A DNA stretch of 64,000 bases from Clostridiaceae bacterium (GTDB taxonomy: Bacteria; Bacillota; Clostridia; Clostridiales; Clostridiaceae). The stretch covers positions 237,390 to 301,389 of the forward strand of contig CABIZX010000004.1 in NCBI GenBank assembly GCA_902363375.1, given 5' to 3'. Both the position numbers and the translations under genes were made by a program. Shown here piece after piece: positions 1-9,082 of the stretch (position 1 is the first letter of the stretch; the number at the start of each line of letters is the position of its first letter). The notes beneath the pieces are model-generated. The model was not told the origin of the DNA, ran no database searches, and saw nothing but the letters and a program-made list of their open reading frames with translations.

Positions 1-21
1 AATTATGTTTAAAACTATATA

Positions 22-1116
22 TTAATCATATAAATCTATTTCTAAGCTTGAAGCTGATGAATGTTCAAATTCGCATATGTCATAGCCTGATACATTTAAG
101 TTAAAATCCTTTTTTTCGCCTCTACCTAAATATCCTTCATAACTTCCATTAAAGGTCATAGAATTAAAATTTTTATCATTTTCTAAATTTTCATCATCAA
201 AGTGTGATTGACCATTATTATTGCTTCTTAAATTAACCTTCATAGCATATTCATCAAAATTAGTTTTATAATCTACATCATGGCTAACTAATACAACATT
301 TTTTCCTATTGGCATGTAAGATTCTATATCTATATAGTTAGCATTGATTATAACATCCTTAGGTAGTACTGCTCCTCCTTGATAATCTTTGTAAGTTCCC
401 CCTGAATATATTCTTACATTATGACAGTCTATTCTAACATTCTCCGCATTTATAAATTCTCTTAAATCCATCTCTAGATAGTTACTAGTTTTAATACTTA
501 TATTCTTAAGAGTATTATTATACGGTAAATTTACATATCCGCCTCTAGGGCTTGTAAAATTCAATGTATCCTTTAAAACTTTACTATCTTTTATTATTAG
601 ATTTGTGTAATAATTACTATTAAAATTAATATTTACTCCAGCTGGAACTTCTATAATAATTTGAGCATTATCATTTTTCTCTTCCATAAGTGTATATATA
701 AATGCATCATAAGACTTTTCAAAGAATCCTTTTATATTCTCTGCTTCAAAAAATTTATACTCTGTTCTATCACCAACCACTTTCAGTTCCTTTGTATTTG
801 CATCATAAAAAGACTCTACCTTCATATCATTTTTAAGATATTCTAGAACCTTAACCCTAGTCTTTTTATCTGATGAAGATTTAACCTCTACATTGTATCC
901 CTTACTCTCCAAGGAAGAAATATCAATAGAATTGACCTGTTCTTCAGTTACAAATACTTCTCTTTCAACTGGAGTTGCATTTATTATTTCTCGTTGCACT
1001 CTATAAACCTCATTCATGATTTTAGGCATTATATAAACTCCACTTATTATAGAGCCTGTAATTCCTACTGTTATAAAAACTCCCGCTACAATAAGGGCTT
1101 TTTTCCATCTATTCAT
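22..1116 (-). CDS. Membrane-anchored DUF4097-like beta-strand repeat protein
   Basis: The 364-residue protein has one N-terminal membrane helix (about residues 7-29) and a long extracytoplasmic part made mostly of short beta strands with repeated V/I-N/D patterns, as in DUF4097 'putative adhesin' proteins. No catalytic motif is visible. Its start lies inside the end of the upstream gene (8-base overlap), with AAGGAGG seven to eight bases before the ATG, so it is translationally coupled. It is the last gene of a padR-DUF1700-DUF4097 operon, an arrangement often linked to envelope stress sensing. That function is inferred from context only. Confidence 0.8.
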   Translation of the reverse strand: MNRWKKALIVAGVFITVGITGSIISGVYIMPKIMNEVYRVQREIINATPVEREVFVTEEQVNSIDISSLESKGYNVEVKSSSDKKTRVKVLEYLKNDMKVESFYDANTKELKVVGDRTEYKFFEAENIKGFFEKSYDAFIYTLMEEKNDNAQIIIEVPAGVNINFNSNYYTNLIIKDSKVLKDTLNFTSPRGGYVNLPYNNTLKNISIKTSNYLEMDLREFINAENVRIDCHNVRIYSGGTYKDYQGGAVLPKDVIINANYIDIESYMPIGKNVVLVSHDVDYKTNFDEYAMKVNLRSNNNGQSHFDDENLENDKNFNSMTFNGSYEGYLGRGEKKDFNLNVSGYDICEFEHSSASSLEIDLYD

Positions 1117-2014
1117 TAGATTTTACCTCCTTATCATCTTCATTTCTTTCTAAATCTTCATAGTCAGCATCTACAACTTCTGTGAATACAAGCTTTTCAT
1201 CATAAGTTTTTTCTTCTGAAACTTCATTATTCATTGAAGTTTCTCCTATATATTCTTCATTAATTGCTTCTTCACTTTTTTCATTATTAGTATCACTATT
1301 ATCCTTATTGTATTTGTTGCTCTCTTGTTCATTTTTCACTCTTACATACATATTTCTAGTTTTAATCCAAGATATATACTGAACTACTAGATATTTTAAT
1401 CCTTTATACACTAAACAATATACTGTCCAACCTAAGATAATAAACCCAGTCCATGCTATGCAAGCAAAGAATCCAAATACACCCATGGATATATTAATCC
1501 CACAAAGAAATGCAGCTCCTAGATAACCTATAAAGTTAGCAATTGACATTCCAATAAGTCCTAGTCCACTAGCTATCATAGACATGGCTATGGTTAACGC
1601 TGGGAAAAATAATAGAACACTTATTATAACTATTATCAATTTAACTCCAGCAGAAGATATTTTACCGTTAATTACTGAGTTAGAATCTAAAAATTCTTTA
1701 GTTTTATTGCCCACTTTTTTTCCTTGCCTATTTACATTTTTCCAAAGATTTTTAACATCCTTAGAAAACTTCTCTTTTAGTTCACTATTTGTATTACTTG
1801 CAGTTTTTCTTTGCCCCTTTATCTCTTCAATTAGCTCATTAGCAATACTTTTAGGAGACCCTAAACTTTTTATAATTTCCTCATCACTTTTTCCTTGAAG
1901 TTCTCCATTTAAGAAAAACTCCTCATAGTCTCTTAATATATCATTTATTTCAAGATCACTAAAGCTTCCTTTCAAATAATCTCTAAGTATATCTAAAAAA
2001 TCATTTTTGGTCAT
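1109..2014 (-). CDS. DUF1700 / HAAS-domain membrane protein
   Basis: The first ~70 residues form the helical HAAS/DUF1700 signature: a short helix, then 'DYEEFF', then 'SLGSPKSIANELI'. Three to four hydrophobic segments follow (about residues 120-225), and the C-terminal tail is very acidic (about 235-301, rich in E, N and D). DUF1700 proteins are typically partners of PadR-like regulators and of DUF4097 proteins, exactly as here. The start overlaps the end of padR by 14 bases, with GGAGAG ahead of it. It probably relays an envelope signal, but no biochemical role can be read from the sequence. Confidence 0.82.
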   Translation of the reverse strand: MTKNDFLDILRDYLKGSFSDLEINDILRDYEEFFLNGELQGKSDEEIIKSLGSPKSIANELIEEIKGQRKTASNTNSELKEKFSKDVKNLWKNVNRQGKKVGNKTKEFLDSNSVINGKISSAGVKLIIVIISVLLFFPALTIAMSMIASGLGLIGMSIANFIGYLGAAFLCGINISMGVFGFFACIAWTGFIILGWTVYCLVYKGLKYLVVQYISWIKTRNMYVRVKNEQESNKYNKDNSDTNNEKSEEAINEEYIGETSMNNEVSEEKTYDEKLVFTEVVDADYEDLERNEDDKEVKSNE

Positions 2015-2342
2015 TATTACCGCTCTCCTTCCTATAACATTCTAAGATTAAATTAACATCTCTTACGAATTCATCCCATTCCCGAACTAGCGTTCTTAAG
2101 TTATCTTTTCCATAGCTTGTTATCTTATAATATTTTCTATCTGGTCCACCTTCTGACTTCACCATATAGGTCTCAAAATTTCCTTCTGTAGTAAGTCTTC
2201 GTAATAGTGGGTATATGGTGCTCTCTTTTACAGACATAACTCTTGAAATATTTTCTACAATTTCATAACCATACATATCTCTATCATTAATAAGCGTAAG
2301 AACACAAATTTCAATTACACCTTTTCTGAGTTGTGTACTCAT
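2001..2342 (-). CDS. PadR-family transcriptional regulator
   Basis: Winged-helix protein of about 113 residues. The N-terminal 'LRKGVIEICVLTLI' and 'MYGYEIVENIS' helices and the 'STIYPLLRRLTTEG' recognition helix are diagnostic of PadR. The wing 'GPDRKYYKITSYG' follows, then a C-terminal helix for dimerisation. I chose the ATG at 2342 because GGAGG lies seven bases upstream; a longer in-frame reading to 2429 would run into promoter DNA. It is first in the operon with the DUF1700 and DUF4097 genes and most likely represses its own promoter, which holds several similar palindromes. Confidence 0.9.
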   Translation of the reverse strand: MSTQLRKGVIEICVLTLINDRDMYGYEIVENISRVMSVKESTIYPLLRRLTTEGNFETYMVKSEGGPDRKYYKITSYGKDNLRTLVREWDEFVRDVNLILECYRKESGNNDQK

Positions 2343-2400
2343 ATGGCTTCCTCCTTTATTAAGTTTTAATAATATACTTTTTAAAATAGGCCTATACTTC

Positions 2401-2429
2401 ATACTATGTAAAACACAATAGTTTATCAA
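2401..2429 (-). promoter_or_regulatory. Probable padR promoter with operator in the spacer
   Basis: On the minus strand TTGATA (2429-2424) and TAGTAT (2406-2401) are separated by 17 bases, close to a sigma-A promoter. The palindrome ACTATGTAAAACACAATAGT (2403-2422) fills the spacer and overlaps the -10, where a repressor would block RNA polymerase. The padR ATG is about 60 bases downstream. Confidence 0.6.
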
Positions 2430-2441
2430 AAATATAGAGGT

Positions 2442-2582
2442 TATTGTATATTAAACAATACCTTCTAAAAAAATTTTGGAGATTACTATGTAAAACGTAG
2501 TAGTTCTTTAAATTTTTAGTACTACGTTTTGCGTAGTACCCTTATATCCTTATATTATCATAGTATTACGTTATACACAATA
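2442..2582. promoter_or_regulatory. Cluster of PadR-type operator palindromes and second promoter
   Basis: Related palindromes recur: TATTGTATATTAAACAATA (2442-2460), ACTATGTAAAACGTAGTAGT (2485-2504), a perfect 8+5+8 palindrome built on GTACTACG/CGTAGTAC (2519-2539), and TATTACGTTATACACAATA (about 2563-2581). A second minus-strand promoter, TTGTGT-N17-TAATAT (2580-2552), overlaps the last one. All share the half-site ACTA(C/T)GT. They are the likely binding sites of the adjacent PadR protein. Confidence 0.55.
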
Positions 2583-2746
2583 GCTATAAATTAAAAATAT
2601 CTTTAGAAAATCTTAAGATTTTCTAAAGATATTGAATTTAAATACTATAAAACTACTCTAACTAAATTAATTAGCATTTTTGAATTTTAAATATAAAATT
2701 CTATATACTTATCAATATATTTCTATAGATAAAATATTGCATATTT

Positions 2747-2809
2747 TAGGGGCTTTCTCAAAATATATTACTAACATTATGTAAAATATTTAAGAAAGCC
2801 CCTTTAATT
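2747..2809. terminator. Terminator-like hairpin after sodA
   Basis: AGGGGCTTTCT and AGAAAGCCCCT form an 11-bp stem around an AT-rich loop, just past the end of the superoxide dismutase gene. The loop contains a 20-base string (2776-2795) that recurs identically in the terminator hairpin at 52.3 kb. Confidence 0.65.
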
Positions 2810-2817
2810 AAATCTTA

Positions 2818-3435
2818 TTATTTTTTATAGCTTTCATATACTTCTTGAATCTTATTCCAATCAAATAAGTTCCAAATGTTATTAACATAGTCTGGTCTTA
2901 CATTTTTATATTTTAAGTAATAAGCATGTTCCCAAACGTCTATAGTTAGAATTGGCTTTTTACCTACGCTTAAAGGTGATTCTTGATTCAAAGTAGCCAT
3001 AACTTCTAGTTCGCCATCTTTATTTAATACGAGCCATCCATAGCCTGAACCAAATTGTCCAATAGCAGCTTTAGTAACAGCTTCTTTCATATTTTCAAAG
3101 CTTCCAAATGCCTTATTAATTTTTTCAAGTAATTCTCCTTTTGGTTCTCCTTTTCCATCAGGTGTTAAGATACTAAAATAGAAGTTGTGATTTGCAACCC
3201 CTCCACCTTGATTAATAAAACCTTGACGAATTTCACTTGGAATACTGTCTAAATTCTCTAATAGTTGCTCTAAAGTTTTACCTTCAGTAATATCTCCATG
3301 TCCTTCAAGCAACTTATTAAGATTATTCACATAAGTTTGTAAATGTTTGCTGTAGTGAGTTTCAACTGTTAAAGCATCAATATATGGCTCTAAACCATTG
3401 TACTCATAAGGTAATTGTATTTTATCATATGTCAT
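2818..3435 (-). CDS. sodA: Superoxide dismutase (Fe/Mn family)
   Basis: A 205-residue protein of the usual length for iron/manganese superoxide dismutase, which converts superoxide to oxygen and peroxide in the cytosol. The N-terminal 'LPYEYNGLEPYID' and 'THYSKHLQTYV' carry the first metal-binding histidine. 'NHNFYF' carries the second. The C-terminal 'DVWEHAYY' supplies the Asp and His ligands. Metal specificity cannot be settled by eye. GGTGG precedes the ATG. It stands alone between two terminator-like regions, so it is probably monocistronic. In an anaerobe it serves oxygen tolerance. Confidence 0.95.
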   Translation of the reverse strand: MTYDKIQLPYEYNGLEPYIDALTVETHYSKHLQTYVNNLNKLLEGHGDITEGKTLEQLLENLDSIPSEIRQGFINQGGGVANHNFYFSILTPDGKGEPKGELLEKINKAFGSFENMKEAVTKAAIGQFGSGYGWLVLNKDGELEVMATLNQESPLSVGKKPILTIDVWEHAYYLKYKNVRPDYVNNIWNLFDWNKIQEVYESYKK

Positions 3436-3609
3436 TTTAAATCCACCTAACCTTTCTATTTATAACATATACTTATATTTTACCACTTTTTATCCATATA
3501 AGCACTGATAAAAATGATTTATATCGTTTTTATTATTATAAAACATTGAACATATTATTCATTACTAATTTCAAATTAACTATTTATAAAAGTTTCTTAT
3601 TAAAATTTG

Positions 3610-4989
3610 CTATACATTAGGGATTTCGATTATAAATTCTGTTCCTTCATTTAATTTACTTTTTACTTTTACTACACCTCCATGAGCCTCTATTATTGCT
3701 TTAGATATAGTAAGTCCTATACCTGCTCCTCCTGTAGCTCTTGTTCTTGATTCATCAGCTCGATAAAAGCGTTGAAAAATATATGCTAAATGTTCTTTAG
3801 ATATGCCTATTCCATTATCTTGTATACTTATTATCACCTTATCATCTTCATTTTTACAAATAATTTTAAGTTTTCCTCCATGTTCAGTAAATTTTATTCC
3901 ATTTGAAATAATATTTACTAATGCTTGAGTAATTTTATCTTTATCTATATTTATAATAGTTGTTTCTAATTCACTTTTTACATTAATTTCTTTATCATGA
4001 AGTTGTTTCTCAAAGTTTGTTAAAATCATTTCTATTAAATCTTTCATATTTACTTCACTTCTATTTAAGGTTAAATCTTCACTTTCATATCTAGATAGAT
4101 GTTCTAAAGAGCCTACTAGCCTACTTAATCTTTGAACCTCTTCATGGATACTTTGTAATCTTTCTTCTGTTGGATCCCAAATTCCATCTATCAATGCTTC
4201 CAATTGCCCCTGCATAGTAGTTAAAGGAGTTCTAAGCTCATGGGATATATCCTTTGTTAGAATCTTTCTTATCTTTTCCTCTTCATCTAAACTGGTAGCT
4301 AAAGTGTTTACAGAATTAATCATTTCCTTAATTTCTTTAATATTGCTTTCTTCTTTAATTCTATTTTTATATTTTCCTGTAGCTATAAGATTTGTAGCTT
4401 TAACCACACTTCCTATAGGTTTACTTATAGATGTAGAAATTAAAACACCTATAAATATTGAAATTCCCAAAGAAAAAATTCCTACAAAAATTAATATTTT
4501 ATCTAAAGTTTTGAAAAATCCTACATCAGAATCATTGTAATAAAGTGGTCCATAATATTCTATCTGTAAAGTTCCAACTAAATTATTGTCTATACTCAAA
4601 TTGTATATTTCCTCAGTATAATCTCCTTGATATCCTGGATTCACAATATTCATATTATATCCCATTTTGTCCATCATCGATTGACACATACTACTATTAT
4701 GAGTTCTAGCACTCCATATAACATTATTTGAAGTGTCCTTCACCTTTACTATAAAACCATTATCTATAGCTTCTAGCCCTATTTTCTCTATATTCTCTGT
4801 ATCCCATTTCCCATTCTTATAAGTGTTGCCTATATCTCTAATAAGCACTTTCTTTCTTTCGTCTATTATATCTACCAAATACCTATTAAAATTTTCTTTC
4901 ATGAAGATATGAGATGCAAAGCTTATTAAGAATATTATTGTCATTGAAAATAGTAGAAAGGTTAAAGTAAGTCTATGTTTTAGCTTCAT
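3610..4989 (-). CDS. HAMP-domain sensor histidine kinase with Met/Cys-rich sensor loop
   Basis: Membrane sensor kinase. It has a helix at about residues 8-28, an extracytoplasmic sensor, a second helix at about 160-185, HAMP, a HisKA domain with the 'DISHELRTPLT' phosphorylation box, and an HATPase domain with 'NGIKFT', 'DNGIGI' and 'GAGIGLTI'. The ATG at 4989 has GGTGAG before it and starts five bases after the response regulator stop; a reading from 5025 would overlap that gene. The sensor loop contains 'MCQSMMDKMGYNM' (about residues 101-113), one Cys and five Met, which hints at soft-metal sensing. The divergent neighbour is an HMA/cupredoxin membrane protein, which fits copper or silver sensing. 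That ligand is inferred. Confidence 0.9.
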   Translation of the reverse strand: MKLKHRLTLTFLLFSMTIIFLISFASHIFMKENFNRYLVDIIDERKKVLIRDIGNTYKNGKWDTENIEKIGLEAIDNGFIVKVKDTSNNVIWSARTHNSSMCQSMMDKMGYNMNIVNPGYQGDYTEEIYNLSIDNNLVGTLQIEYYGPLYYNDSDVGFFKTLDKILIFVGIFSLGISIFIGVLISTSISKPIGSVVKATNLIATGKYKNRIKEESNIKEIKEMINSVNTLATSLDEEEKIRKILTKDISHELRTPLTTMQGQLEALIDGIWDPTEERLQSIHEEVQRLSRLVGSLEHLSRYESEDLTLNRSEVNMKDLIEMILTNFEKQLHDKEINVKSELETTIINIDKDKITQALVNIISNGIKFTEHGGKLKIICKNEDDKVIISIQDNGIGISKEHLAYIFQRFYRADESRTRATGGAGIGLTISKAIIEAHGGVVKVKSKLNEGTEFIIEIPNV

Positions 4990-4993
4990 TGAA

Positions 4994-5680
4994 TTACTCA
5001 CCCCCAAACTTATACCCGATACCATGAACTGTTAGAATATATTTAGGACTTTTACTATTATCTTCTATCTTACTTCTTAAGTTTTTTATATGTGAATCTA
5101 TTATCCTATCATAAACATCAATATCATCACCTAGGGCTCTATCTAAAAGTTCCCCCCTTGTAAATACCTTCTTTGGACTCTCACATAGTGCTAGGAGTAT
5201 TTTAAATTCTGAAGGAGTTAATTCTACCAATTTATCATCCTTTCTCACTTCATAAGTATCTAAACTTATAACTAAGCTTCCATCATTAAATTTTAAGATA
5301 TTATCCTCTTTGAAATTCAATGTTCTTTTTAATACGGCATTTACTCTAGCAACCACTTGCTTCGGACTAAATGGTTTCGTTATGTAGTCATCTGTGCCTA
5401 ATGAAAAACCATTTAGAATGCTATCTTCTTCAACTTTTGCTGTTAGCATTATTATGGGTACATCTGACTCCATCCTTATAGTTTCACAAACTTTTTCTCC
5501 TGATATGTCTGGTAACATCAAATCTAATATTACTAACTTAGGACTACATTTTTTATATTTATCCAAGGCTTCTTTTCCATTTAGCGCAGTTATAACACTA
5601 TAGCCTTCTTTTTTTAAATAAGCCTCTAATACTTCTAATATTTTAACTTCATCTTCTACTATAAGTATATTAATTTCCAT
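4994..5680 (-). CDS. OmpR-family response regulator
   Basis: Receiver domain (about residues 1-120) with acidic pocket 'VEDE', phospho-acceptor Asp in 'LVILDLMLPD' and the conserved Lys in 'ITKPFSP'. A winged-helix DNA-binding domain follows (about 130-226), ending 'YILTVHGIGYKF'. The start at 5680 has GGAGG five bases upstream; the ATG at 5692 overlaps that ribosome site and is less likely. It forms an operon with the sensor kinase that follows and is transcribed away from the HMA/TauE/cupredoxin gene, its likely target. Confidence 0.93.
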   Translation of the reverse strand: MEINILIVEDEVKILEVLEAYLKKEGYSVITALNGKEALDKYKKCSPKLVILDLMLPDISGEKVCETIRMESDVPIIMLTAKVEEDSILNGFSLGTDDYITKPFSPKQVVARVNAVLKRTLNFKEDNILKFNDGSLVISLDTYEVRKDDKLVELTPSEFKILLALCESPKKVFTRGELLDRALGDDIDVYDRIIDSHIKNLRSKIEDNSKSPKYILTVHGIGYKFGGE

Positions 5681-5832
5681 ATATACCTCCATAAATATTA
5701 AGCTTCTTAAAATCTTTCTCTTAATTATAATAAATCATTATGAAGATTATATGTAGAATTCCTCCATAAAATCTTCATAACTTAAATATATACTTTAGTT
5801 ACTATCTTTAAATTATGTATGAGGTGATAATT

Positions 5833-7263
5833 TTGTCTAATAAGTCCTTAATTCTAAATGTTGATAACATGGTCTGTAACTCTTGTGAAAATATTATTAA
5901 AAAACACTTAAAAAAACTCTCTGGGATTATAGTTGTGACGGCAAGCTACAATAATGGAACGGTCTCTATTGAGTATGATGCTGAAAAAGTATCTTACTCT
6001 ACTATAGTTGCTACCATCGAAAAGGCTGGCTATAAGGTTACTGGTGATAGTAAAAATAGTAAATCTGAATTTCTTCCCATTGTTGGAATAGTGCTCATAG
6101 CTCTACTTATGATACGTCTTGGTAAAGGTACTGGAGTATTTGATATGTCTTCTGCTTTAAGTAGTAAAGTTAGTTATATTGCTTTATTTACCATTGGAGT
6201 TTTAACTTCTCTACACTGTGTAGGCATGTGTGGTGGAATAATGATGTCTCAAAGTATCACATCTCAAATGGTACCTGAAAAAAATAAATTTAAACCAGGC
6301 CTTATGTATAACCTAGGTCGTTTAATCTCTTACACCATTCTAGGTGGTATTGTAGGAGGTATCGGTGAAGTATTTACCCTTTCCTTTGGAGCTCAAGGTC
6401 TTATAGCAATAATTGTAGGAATATTTATGGTAATAATGGGATTAAACCTATATGGCTTTAAAGCTTTTAGAAAGTTTTCTGTAAAGTTGCCATGGAATGG
6501 CTGTAACTCTCAGAAAAAATCTAGAAATCCACTTATAGTAGGTTTATTAAATGGGTTTATGCCTTGTGGCCCACTACAAACTATGCAGCTTTATGCTTTA
6601 GCTTCTGGTAGTGTTATAGCTGGTGCAACTTCAATGTTTTTCTTTGCCTTAGGTACAATACCTTTAATGCTTGGCTTCGGAGTCATTGCTAACCTACTTA
6701 GTCAGAAAAACTCTAATAGATTAGTTAAATACAGTGGTGCTATCATCATAGTTCTAGGGATTATCATGGCTAATCGTGGGTTATCTTTAATGGGGATTAA
6801 TGCAATGCCTAACTCTTTATCTTTAGGTGGAAATAATAATTCAGCTATATCTGAAAAAGCTTCATCCAATAAAGCAACTATATCCAATGGAAAGCAAACC
6901 ATAAAAATTTCTGCTACTAATCAAGGCTATACACCAAGCATAGTCTATGTTCAGAAGGGAGTTCCTACTGAATTTATAGTAGATGGAGAAAGCATTAACT
7001 TCTGTAACAATAAAATTGTTATTCCTTCTATGAATATTCAAAAGAGCCTATCCTCAGGAGAGAATATAATAGAATTTACTCCTGAAGATAAAGATATAAA
7101 CTATAGCTGCTGGATGGGTATGCTTAGAGGTACTATAAAGGTTGTAGATGATTTAAATTCTGTAGATGATTCTACTATACAAAATGATATTGATAATGAA
7201 TTCTACTATCCTTCTAAGGATTCTAATAATCAAAATTTTAACGGCGGCTTCTCTTGTCATTAA
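5833..7263 (+). CDS. HMA - sulfite exporter TauE/SafE-like - cupredoxin fusion membrane protein
   Basis: Three parts are visible. An N-terminal heavy-metal-associated domain carries 'MVCNSC' (about residues 13-18). A six-to-seven-helix membrane domain (about 80-320) has 'LHCVGMCGG' and 'GFMPCGPLQTMQLYA', typical of the SafE/DsbD-like group. A cupredoxin-like C-terminal domain (about 350-450) has Cys in 'INFCNN' and 'YSCWMGM'; the tail ends 'GGFSCH'. A copper-handling or thiol-transfer role is likely, but the cargo is not proven by sequence. I place the start at TTG 5833 because GAGGTGA lies five bases upstream; the ATG at 5815 precedes that site. It is divergent from the two-component operon. 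Confidence 0.85.
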   Translation: MSNKSLILNVDNMVCNSCENIIKKHLKKLSGIIVVTASYNNGTVSIEYDAEKVSYSTIVATIEKAGYKVTGDSKNSKSEFLPIVGIVLIALLMIRLGKGTGVFDMSSALSSKVSYIALFTIGVLTSLHCVGMCGGIMMSQSITSQMVPEKNKFKPGLMYNLGRLISYTILGGIVGGIGEVFTLSFGAQGLIAIIVGIFMVIMGLNLYGFKAFRKFSVKLPWNGCNSQKKSRNPLIVGLLNGFMPCGPLQTMQLYALASGSVIAGATSMFFFALGTIPLMLGFGVIANLLSQKNSNRLVKYSGAIIIVLGIIMANRGLSLMGINAMPNSLSLGGNNNSAISEKASSNKATISNGKQTIKISATNQGYTPSIVYVQKGVPTEFIVDGESINFCNNKIVIPSMNIQKSLSSGENIIEFTPEDKDINYSCWMGMLRGTIKVVDDLNSVDDSTIQNDIDNEFYYPSKDSNNQNFNGGFSCH

Positions 7264-7310
7264 AGTTTAAGATGAAATCAAAAATAATTTATTATTTTCT
7301 ATAAAATATT

Positions 7311-7340
7311 AAGGCTGTACTTCAAGATAAGTATAGCCTC
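7311..7340. terminator. Bidirectional hairpin between convergent genes
   Basis: AGGCTGTACTT and AAGTATAGCCT pair over about 10 bp with a 6-base loop. It lies between the ends of the HMA/TauE protein gene and the convergent glutamate-cysteine ligase gene. Confidence 0.6.
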
Positions 7341-7370
7341 AACATTAATTTAAATTAATATATTTTTATT

Positions 7371-8783
7371 CTATTGAAAATTATTTCCACCATCTTTAAT
7401 CGCATCTCTAATTAATTTTTGTGCCCATAATTCTAAATTTTCATATCCTGGTAATTTATTAGTATTATTCTTAGCACATTCCTTATATTTCTTTGCTAAA
7501 GTCAAATAAGCATTTACATACCCTTCCTTTTTTACTTTTTCTTCAATTCTATGGGCATAAGTTAGATTTATATCTTTTACTCTAGCTACCATTTCATCTA
7601 TAGTCTCATCATTACTTAGTCTAAGTTCCTTACAAATACACCTTACTTCTTCTAAAATATCTAAAGCCCATTGAGATTTTGATATATATTCCCCATCTCT
7701 TTTAAGTTTAATATCTTTTTTACCAAACTTAGCTATTAAATTTTGATTTTCTAGAGCTTCTTCTTGCCACATATCATAATTGCTTTCATCTTTTAAAAGA
7801 AGAAATAAATTAAATATTTCTAGGAATTTTAAATCACCTAAGCTTATTCCTCCCTTTTCAAAAGGATTAACATCTATAGTTCTATACTCTAAGTACTTAA
7901 TTCCACCTTGAAGTAGTGAATTAAAGAAATCTTTGGGATTTCTAGGCTTTAGTCTTATTTGACTATATAGTTCTTTATGACTCTCTATAAGTCCATCCCC
8001 TATAAAGTCCTTAAGGCTCTGTACATATCCTGCTACGCTACTGTAATCTGGAAATAAATCCACTAAATTTTTGTATCCACATTCTCCATTTCTATAAGAA
8101 ATACCACCTTCATGGGAATAACTATCTATAGCTACTTCTTTAAAGCACTTTCTACATTCACATTCTTCTATATAAGTTGAATGTAAAGTTGTAGTACTAC
8201 CTAATAGATACACTATTAGCCACCTATAACGAAGATAATTTCTTGTAATTTTTAAATAAATATGATTTTTAAAGGTCTTATAATCTAACTTATCTGAAAC
8301 CTCTTTATAAAACTCTTTAATTAACTCTTCATTGAAGGAAAAATTATAATGAATTCCTGAAATTAATTGCTTTTTCCCACCATATTTATCTAATAGTTTT
8401 TCTCTATATTTTGTAGCCTCCTTAGAAGATTCATCTTCTCCAAATTCAGCTACTGGTATATTTTCAGGTATTATACAAGGCATTGATTGTGGCCATAAGT
8501 ACTCTTCTCCTATCTCTTCCACTACAATGTCATAAAGCACATTTAAAAAATTATATACCTCATCTACATTATCAAAAGCTGGAGTTATTACCTCCACTTG
8601 ACTCTCTGAAAAGTCTGTAGTTATATATGGATTCTTACTCTTTTCCCCCAGTCCTTTTGGGTGAGGCTCTAAAGATAATCTTCCCTCACTATCTACTCTT
8701 AAAGCTTCTCTCTCTATACCAAAACTTCCTAGAGGAATTTTGTTATCAATTAAATTTTTTATTTTATCTATCATTTCTATCAT
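7371..8783 (-). CDS. gshA: Glutamate--cysteine ligase (gamma-glutamylcysteine synthetase)
   Basis: The protein begins 'IPLGSFGIEREALRV', a strand carrying substrate and metal-binding Glu residues of the GCS family. Further family blocks are 'TTDFSESQVEVITPAF' and 'FSFNEELI' near residue 150, with 'KYLEYRTIDVNPF' near residue 300. It would join glutamate and cysteine using ATP. At 470 residues it has no ATP-grasp glutathione synthetase extension as in GshF, and no gshB is seen nearby, so the cell may make only gamma-glutamylcysteine or have gshB elsewhere. AAAGGA precedes the ATG at 8783. The gene is convergent with the upstream membrane protein gene. Confidence 0.9.
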   Translation of the reverse strand: MIEMIDKIKNLIDNKIPLGSFGIEREALRVDSEGRLSLEPHPKGLGEKSKNPYITTDFSESQVEVITPAFDNVDEVYNFLNVLYDIVVEEIGEEYLWPQSMPCIIPENIPVAEFGEDESSKEATKYREKLLDKYGGKKQLISGIHYNFSFNEELIKEFYKEVSDKLDYKTFKNHIYLKITRNYLRYRWLIVYLLGSTTTLHSTYIEECECRKCFKEVAIDSYSHEGGISYRNGECGYKNLVDLFPDYSSVAGYVQSLKDFIGDGLIESHKELYSQIRLKPRNPKDFFNSLLQGGIKYLEYRTIDVNPFEKGGISLGDLKFLEIFNLFLLLKDESNYDMWQEEALENQNLIAKFGKKDIKLKRDGEYISKSQWALDILEEVRCICKELRLSNDETIDEMVARVKDINLTYAHRIEEKVKKEGYVNAYLTLAKKYKECAKNNTNKLPGYENLELWAQKLIRDAIKDGGNNFQ

Positions 8784-8832
8784 TTATAATATCCTTTCTA
8801 GTCTATTATTCTCAAATCTAGACTTGTACTCT
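8766..8832 (-). promoter_or_regulatory. Repeated TAGTCTAG motifs in the gshA leader
   Basis: In the minus-strand leader, AGTCTAGA occurs twice and TAGACTAG once, next to the AAAGGA ribosome site. TAGTCTA and TAGACTA can pair and bring the ribosome site into a hairpin. A regulatory hairpin is possible, but no known riboswitch or T-box motif was recognised. Confidence 0.25.
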
Positions 8833-9025
8833 TCTAGACTAAAACCTAACTTAAGATTATTTTTCTTTTTTATATGGGTTTCTATTCTATTATTTACTTT
8901 TTGAGTTCAAATTACAACTTTCCTAATTATATAATATAAATCATCCTTTATGTATTGTCTACCATAATACTCTGAATTAAAAGTATTATTCAAATAAATT
9001 TAAAATATGTTCAAACATAGAAAAG

Positions 9026-9058
9026 AGATATTAAAAATAATCTTTTAATATCCCTCTA
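9026..9058 (-). terminator. Terminator after the cupin gene
   Basis: On the minus strand GATATTAAAA pairs with TTTTAATATC, followed by TCTTTTCT. It sits 25 bases past the cupin stop codon. Confidence 0.65.
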
Positions 9059-9082
9059 AATATGGTTATTGTATTTTAAGTT

